Below are positions 4,135 through 6,910 of a stretch of 6,910 nucleotides of DNA, one piece after another. Origin of the DNA: an uncultured Clostridia bacterium (GTDB lineage: Bacteria > Bacillota > Clostridia > Christensenellales > Borkfalkiaceae); the NCBI GenBank assembly GCA_937888935.1, contig CALARO010000396.1:1-6910 (forward strand), read 5' to 3'. A program made the translations under genes and the position numbers. How positions within the stretch are numbered: position 1 is the first letter of the stretch; the number at the start of each line of letters is the position of its first letter. Below the pieces are notes generated by a model. The model saw only the letters and a list, made by a program, of their open reading frames with translations, did not search any database and was not told the DNA's origin.

Positions 4135-6910
4135 ATGATACGGGCGATCGGGGCGTACACGCTATCCGAATGTATGGAAATCATGGCGCGGCTCGTGGCG
4201 GCGGGCGAGCGCGAAAACGAAGAAAAACGCAGCGTGGTATTCTGCGAAGACAGGCTCACGCTGATCGCCGAGCGCGCGCTCACGGCGGCAACGGGCGGCT
4301 CGTTCCGCTCATACGTGACTACATACGCGCGGGAATTGAAATCGCGCGCGCGGGTGCTTACGAAGCAAGGCTCGGTTGTAGCGATCGACGGCATCGTATC
4401 GCGGCTTCAGAAACAGGGCAAATTAAAGCGATTCACGCGCGGCTTACCCCGCGGCACGGCGCGCGGCTTATACGAAACGATCTCGCAGATCGCGGCTTCT
4501 TCCGTCGATCCCGAAACGCTTGAAAACGGCGCGGCGCAGCTTGAAAGCGGCATATTAAAGGACAAAATTAACGACTTATCGGAAATTTACGCGGCATATA
4601 AGCAGTTTTTAAAAGAGAACGCTTACGTAGACGAAAGCGGGTATCTCGCGTTGCTGCCCGAATATTTAAAAACCACGGGCGAGCTTCGCGGGGCGGACGT
4701 GTATTTTCTTTGCTACGGCGCGTTCACGGCGCAGGCGGCGAAAACGCTGAAAGCGGCGTTTGAAACGGCGGAAAACGTGACGGGGATTTTTTGTTTCGGC
4801 AAAGAAGATCTGTACACCGGCTCTTCGCGGCGGGCGTTTCTTCGCGCGGCGGAAGAGTACTACGCCGAAAAGGGCGATACGAAAAGCAAAGTGCAGATTT
4901 CGGATATGGGCGCGCCGCTTAGCGGGGCGGCGGAAGCGCTGCGCCGCGGCATTTTCGATCCTTCGTCGTTTTCGGGCGCGAACGCGCCTTACAAAACCGA
5001 CGCGATCCGCGTTTTCGAAGCCGAAGACAAAACCGACGAAATGGCGCGCGTGGCGGCGGAAATCAAAAAACGCCTTGCGCAAAATCCCGCGCTTCGGTAT
5101 CGCGATTTCGCGGTGCTTGTTTCCGACCCGAAATCGTATGCGCAGGCGGTGAAAAAGGCGTTTTCCGAGTACCGTCTGCCCTGCTTTTTCGATGAAAAAC
5201 GCTCGCTGAAATCGCACCCCCTGTCCGCGTTTCTGCTCGCCTGTTTCGAAACGGTGCGCACGGGTTTTTCGCCCGACGCCGTAGACGCGCTTTTGCAAAA
5301 CCCGTTCTTCACGCCCCCGCAAATCGACAGTTTTCAAATCGACGGCGCGCAGACCGGCAATCTGCAAATCGGCGGCGCGCGCGCGAGCGACGAATACAGA
5401 AACTATCTTTTGAAATACGCGAATTTCCGCGGCGGCGCGAAGAAAGAGATTAAAAAGCTCACCGCAGCCGCCCTTGCCGCCGAAGCGGCAGCCGAAGCCG
5501 CCGAGGAAGGCGAAGACGGCGAAGAACCCGCAGCGGCGGAAGCGGCAGCCGAAGCGAAAAACAAAAACGCCGACGCTCAGCCGCCTTACGATGAAGCCGC
5601 GCTCAACGTTCAGCGCGCGCGCCTGCTTGAAATCACGGGCGGATTGAAGCGCAAAGCGCGGGGCGAAGAGTACTGCGCGGCGGTGCGCGAAATTCTCGAA
5701 AAATCGGGCGCGGAAGCGCGGCTTGCCGAGCTATCCGAAAGCGTGAAAGACGTTGCCCTGAAAGACTATCTCGAACGCATCGGCGGCGCGCTTGAAAAAA
5801 CGCTTGCCGAAACGGAAGAGCTTTTGCGCGGCAGAGAAATGAGCGTGGGCGAGTTTCGCGATATTCTCGCGGACGGGCTTGACGCCACGGAAATTTCGCT
5901 GATTCCCGTGAAGACGGACGCGGTGTTTGTGGGCGACCTTACGGATAGCCGCATCGAAAAAGTGCGGTTTTTGTTCGCGGCGGGCATGAACGAAAACGTG
6001 CCGAAAACCACTTCCGATACCGCGCTCATTTCCGATCGTGAGCTTGAAAAACTTGCCGAAGTCAAGGCGAAAATCGAACCCGCCGTGGCGGAAGTCAATC
6101 TTCGCGGCAGGGAAGACGCCGCGCTCAATCTCTGTACGTTCGAAGAGGCGGCGTATTTTTCCTACGCGCTGCCCGCCGACGGCTCAGAACCCGCCGTTTC
6201 CGAAGTACTGCGCTACGTAAACGCGCTGTTCTGCACCGAAAACGGCATGCCGATCCGCGCCGAAAAGGCGAGAAAAGAAGAAGATTTCGCCTACGAGTGT
6301 TCCGCGCCCGCGCCCGCGCTCAGAAAGTGGTATCTTCTGCGCGAAGAAGACGAAGAAAAGCAGATTAAATACGGCGTGAAGTGCAATTCGCTCGAACAGG
6401 CTCTCGCAAAGTACGAAAGCGAAATCGCGGGCGGCGAAACTAACGAAGCAACCAAAGCGGGCGAAGCTAACGAAAACGCCGGCGAAACCGCCGCAACCGG
6501 CACTATCAACGCAATCAACGCCAACGCAGATTGGGCGCGCGCGGCGGCGGCATACGAAAGCGAAGCTGAAAACGCGTTTATCGGCAGCGGCGAAGAACTT
6601 TTCTTTCGGGGCGGCAAAATCTCGCCCAGCGCGCTCGAATCGTACTTTACCTGCCCCTTCCGCCATTTTCTGCAATACGGCCTGAAGCTCAAAGACCGCG
6701 AAGAGCAGAGCGTGATGGCAACCGACTCGGGCAATTTTATCCACGAGCTTTTAGAAAAGACGGCGAAAAAATTCGATGAAACGCCCACCGAAACGGAAAT
6801 CCGCCTGAAAGCGGAAGAAATCGGCGCGGAACTTCTGCAAAATCCGCCGTATTCGTATTCGAAAGATACCCCGGCGGGCGAGTACGCGCAAAGGCGGCTG
6901 CTTTCCGAAG
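4135..6910 (+). CDS. addB: ATP-dependent helicase/nuclease subunit B (AddB/RexB-like), 3' end outside window
   Basis: This is the B subunit of the AddAB (RexAB) complex, which resects double-strand DNA breaks for recombination and is the Gram-positive counterpart of RecBCD. The window holds 925 codons without a stop; AddB proteins are usually about 1,100-1,200 residues, so roughly the last fifth is missing. Family signs are GADVYFLCYGAFTAQ (about 187-201), the stretch AVFVGDLTDSRIEKVRFLFAAGMNENVPK (about 591-619), and the start of the C-terminal RecB-type nuclease domain, ISPSALESYFTCPFRHF (829-845), in which C840 matches the first iron-sulfur cysteine, followed by DSGNFIHELLE with H870. The catalytic Asp/Lys residues and the remaining cysteine cluster would lie beyond the window. 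Unlike Bacillus AddB, the N-terminus (MIRAIGAYTLSECMEIM) shows no Walker A motif; in this it resembles streptococcal RexB. Low-complexity stretches at about 443-484 and 767-798 look like expanded linkers. An addA gene downstream is expected but unseen. Confidence 0.88.
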   Translation, partial: MIRAIGAYTLSECMEIMARLVAAGERENEEKRSVVFCEDRLTLIAERALTAATGGSFRSYVTTYARELKSRARVLTKQGSVVAIDGIVSRLQKQGKLKRFTRGLPRGTARGLYETISQIAASSVDPETLENGAAQLESGILKDKINDLSEIYAAYKQFLKENAYVDESGYLALLPEYLKTTGELRGADVYFLCYGAFTAQAAKTLKAAFETAENVTGIFCFGKEDLYTGSSRRAFLRAAEEYYAEKGDTKSKVQISDMGAPLSGAAEALRRGIFDPSSFSGANAPYKTDAIRVFEAEDKTDEMARVAAEIKKRLAQNPALRYRDFAVLVSDPKSYAQAVKKAFSEYRLPCFFDEKRSLKSHPLSAFLLACFETVRTGFSPDAVDALLQNPFFTPPQIDSFQIDGAQTGNLQIGGARASDEYRNYLLKYANFRGGAKKEIKKLTAAALAAEAAAEAAEEGEDGEEPAAAEAAAEAKNKNADAQPPYDEAALNVQRARLLEITGGLKRKARGEEYCAAVREILEKSGAEARLAELSESVKDVALKDYLERIGGALEKTLAETEELLRGREMSVGEFRDILADGLDATEISLIPVKTDAVFVGDLTDSRIEKVRFLFAAGMNENVPKTTSDTALISDRELEKLAEVKAKIEPAVAEVNLRGREDAALNLCTFEEAAYFSYALPADGSEPAVSEVLRYVNALFCTENGMPIRAEKARKEEDFAYECSAPAPALRKWYLLREEDEEKQIKYGVKCNSLEQALAKYESEIAGGETNEATKAGEANENAGETAATGTINAINANADWARAAAAYESEAENAFIGSGEELFFRGGKISPSALESYFTCPFRHFLQYGLKLKDREEQSVMATDSGNFIHELLEKTAKKFDETPTETEIRLKAEEIGAELLQNPPYSYSKDTPAGEYAQRRLLSE
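5320..5380 (+). repeat. Degenerate in-frame repeat within the AddB-like gene
   Basis: CAAATCGACAG (5320), CAAATCGACGGCGCGC (5335-5350) and CAAATCGGCGGCGCGC (5365-5380) recur at in-frame spacings of 15 and 30 bases; the last two match at 15 of 16 positions. They encode QIDSF, QIDGA and QIGGA. They sit just after a conserved helix-like stretch (DAVDALLQNPFF) and look like a local slippage expansion of a loop. Confidence 0.6.
5464..5586 (+). repeat. Ala/Glu low-complexity stretch with 17-bp direct repeat in the AddB-like gene
   Basis: About 42 residues (443-484) are almost only Ala, Glu, Gly and Asp, followed by a KNKNADAQPP tail. At DNA level GAAGCGGCAGCCGAAGC occurs twice exactly (5482-5498 and 5539-5555), 57 bases apart and in frame. 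The reading frame stays open, so the insert is tolerated. It probably forms a charged helix or flexible linker on the protein surface. Confidence 0.7.
6433..6528 (+). repeat. GETNE/GEANE repeat linker in the AddB-like gene
   Basis: Residues 767-798 contain the imperfect repeats GETNEA, GEANENA and GETAAT, ending in an Asn/Ala tail (INAINANA). This lies about 30 residues before the nuclease domain starts. The codons (ACT, GCT, AAC, GCA) differ from the GCG/CGC-rich flanks. It is most likely a flexible interdomain linker. Confidence 0.6.

Noticed and set aside
4666..6788. Minus-strand open frames opposite the AddB-like gene (4666-5367, 4989-5312, 5766-6128, 6184-6744, 6291-6788)
   Set aside because: They are shadows of a GC-rich coding strand; the plus frame gives a continuous AddB-like protein.

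Overview
The window looks like a chromosomal segment of a Gram-positive, Clostridia-type (Firmicutes) bacterium. The reasons are two lipoprotein signal peptides, a type II substrate-binding protein anchored as a lipoprotein, clear AGGAGG-like ribosome binding sites, sigma-A-type promoters (TTGACA/TATAAT) and an AddB/RexB-type recombination subunit in place of RecBCD. No mobile element, tRNA, rRNA or CRISPR array is visible. The genus cannot be fixed from the sequence.

Layout: (1) Positions 79-2617, minus strand: a three-gene polar amino acid ABC importer operon, transcribed in the order substrate-binding lipoprotein (1727-2617), permease (974-1666), ATPase (79-984). It is driven by a near-consensus promoter (TTGACA, 17 bp, TAGAAT) at 2665-2693, preceded by a very AT-rich stretch with repeated TGCATA words. 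(2) Positions 2923-3915, minus strand: a lipoprotein of unknown function with its own promoter (3975-4003) and a rho-independent terminator (2838-2875) that separates it from the ABC operon. (3) Positions 4135-6910, plus strand: the first 925 codons of an AddB/RexB-like subunit of the helicase-nuclease that processes double-strand DNA breaks, running off the window. It is divergent from the lipoprotein gene. The 219-bp space between them holds two TGCTATAAT extended -10 boxes facing apart and a 24-bp inverted repeat.

How they work together: the ABC genes form one complete uptake system: a lipid-anchored binding protein, a presumably homodimeric permease and an ATPase dimer. The AddB-like protein would pair with an AddA helicase-nuclease, not seen here and possibly just downstream. 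Nothing in the window links DNA repair to transport.

The most unusual point is the binding protein. The segment that normally closes the C-terminus of this family sits at the N-terminus right after the lipidated cysteine, and the true C-terminus stops where that segment should begin, so the fold appears circularly permuted. Its ATPase partner carries an extra charged helical insert of about 55 residues between Walker A and the Q-loop. The AddB-like protein lacks a visible Walker A motif and contains two low-complexity linkers.
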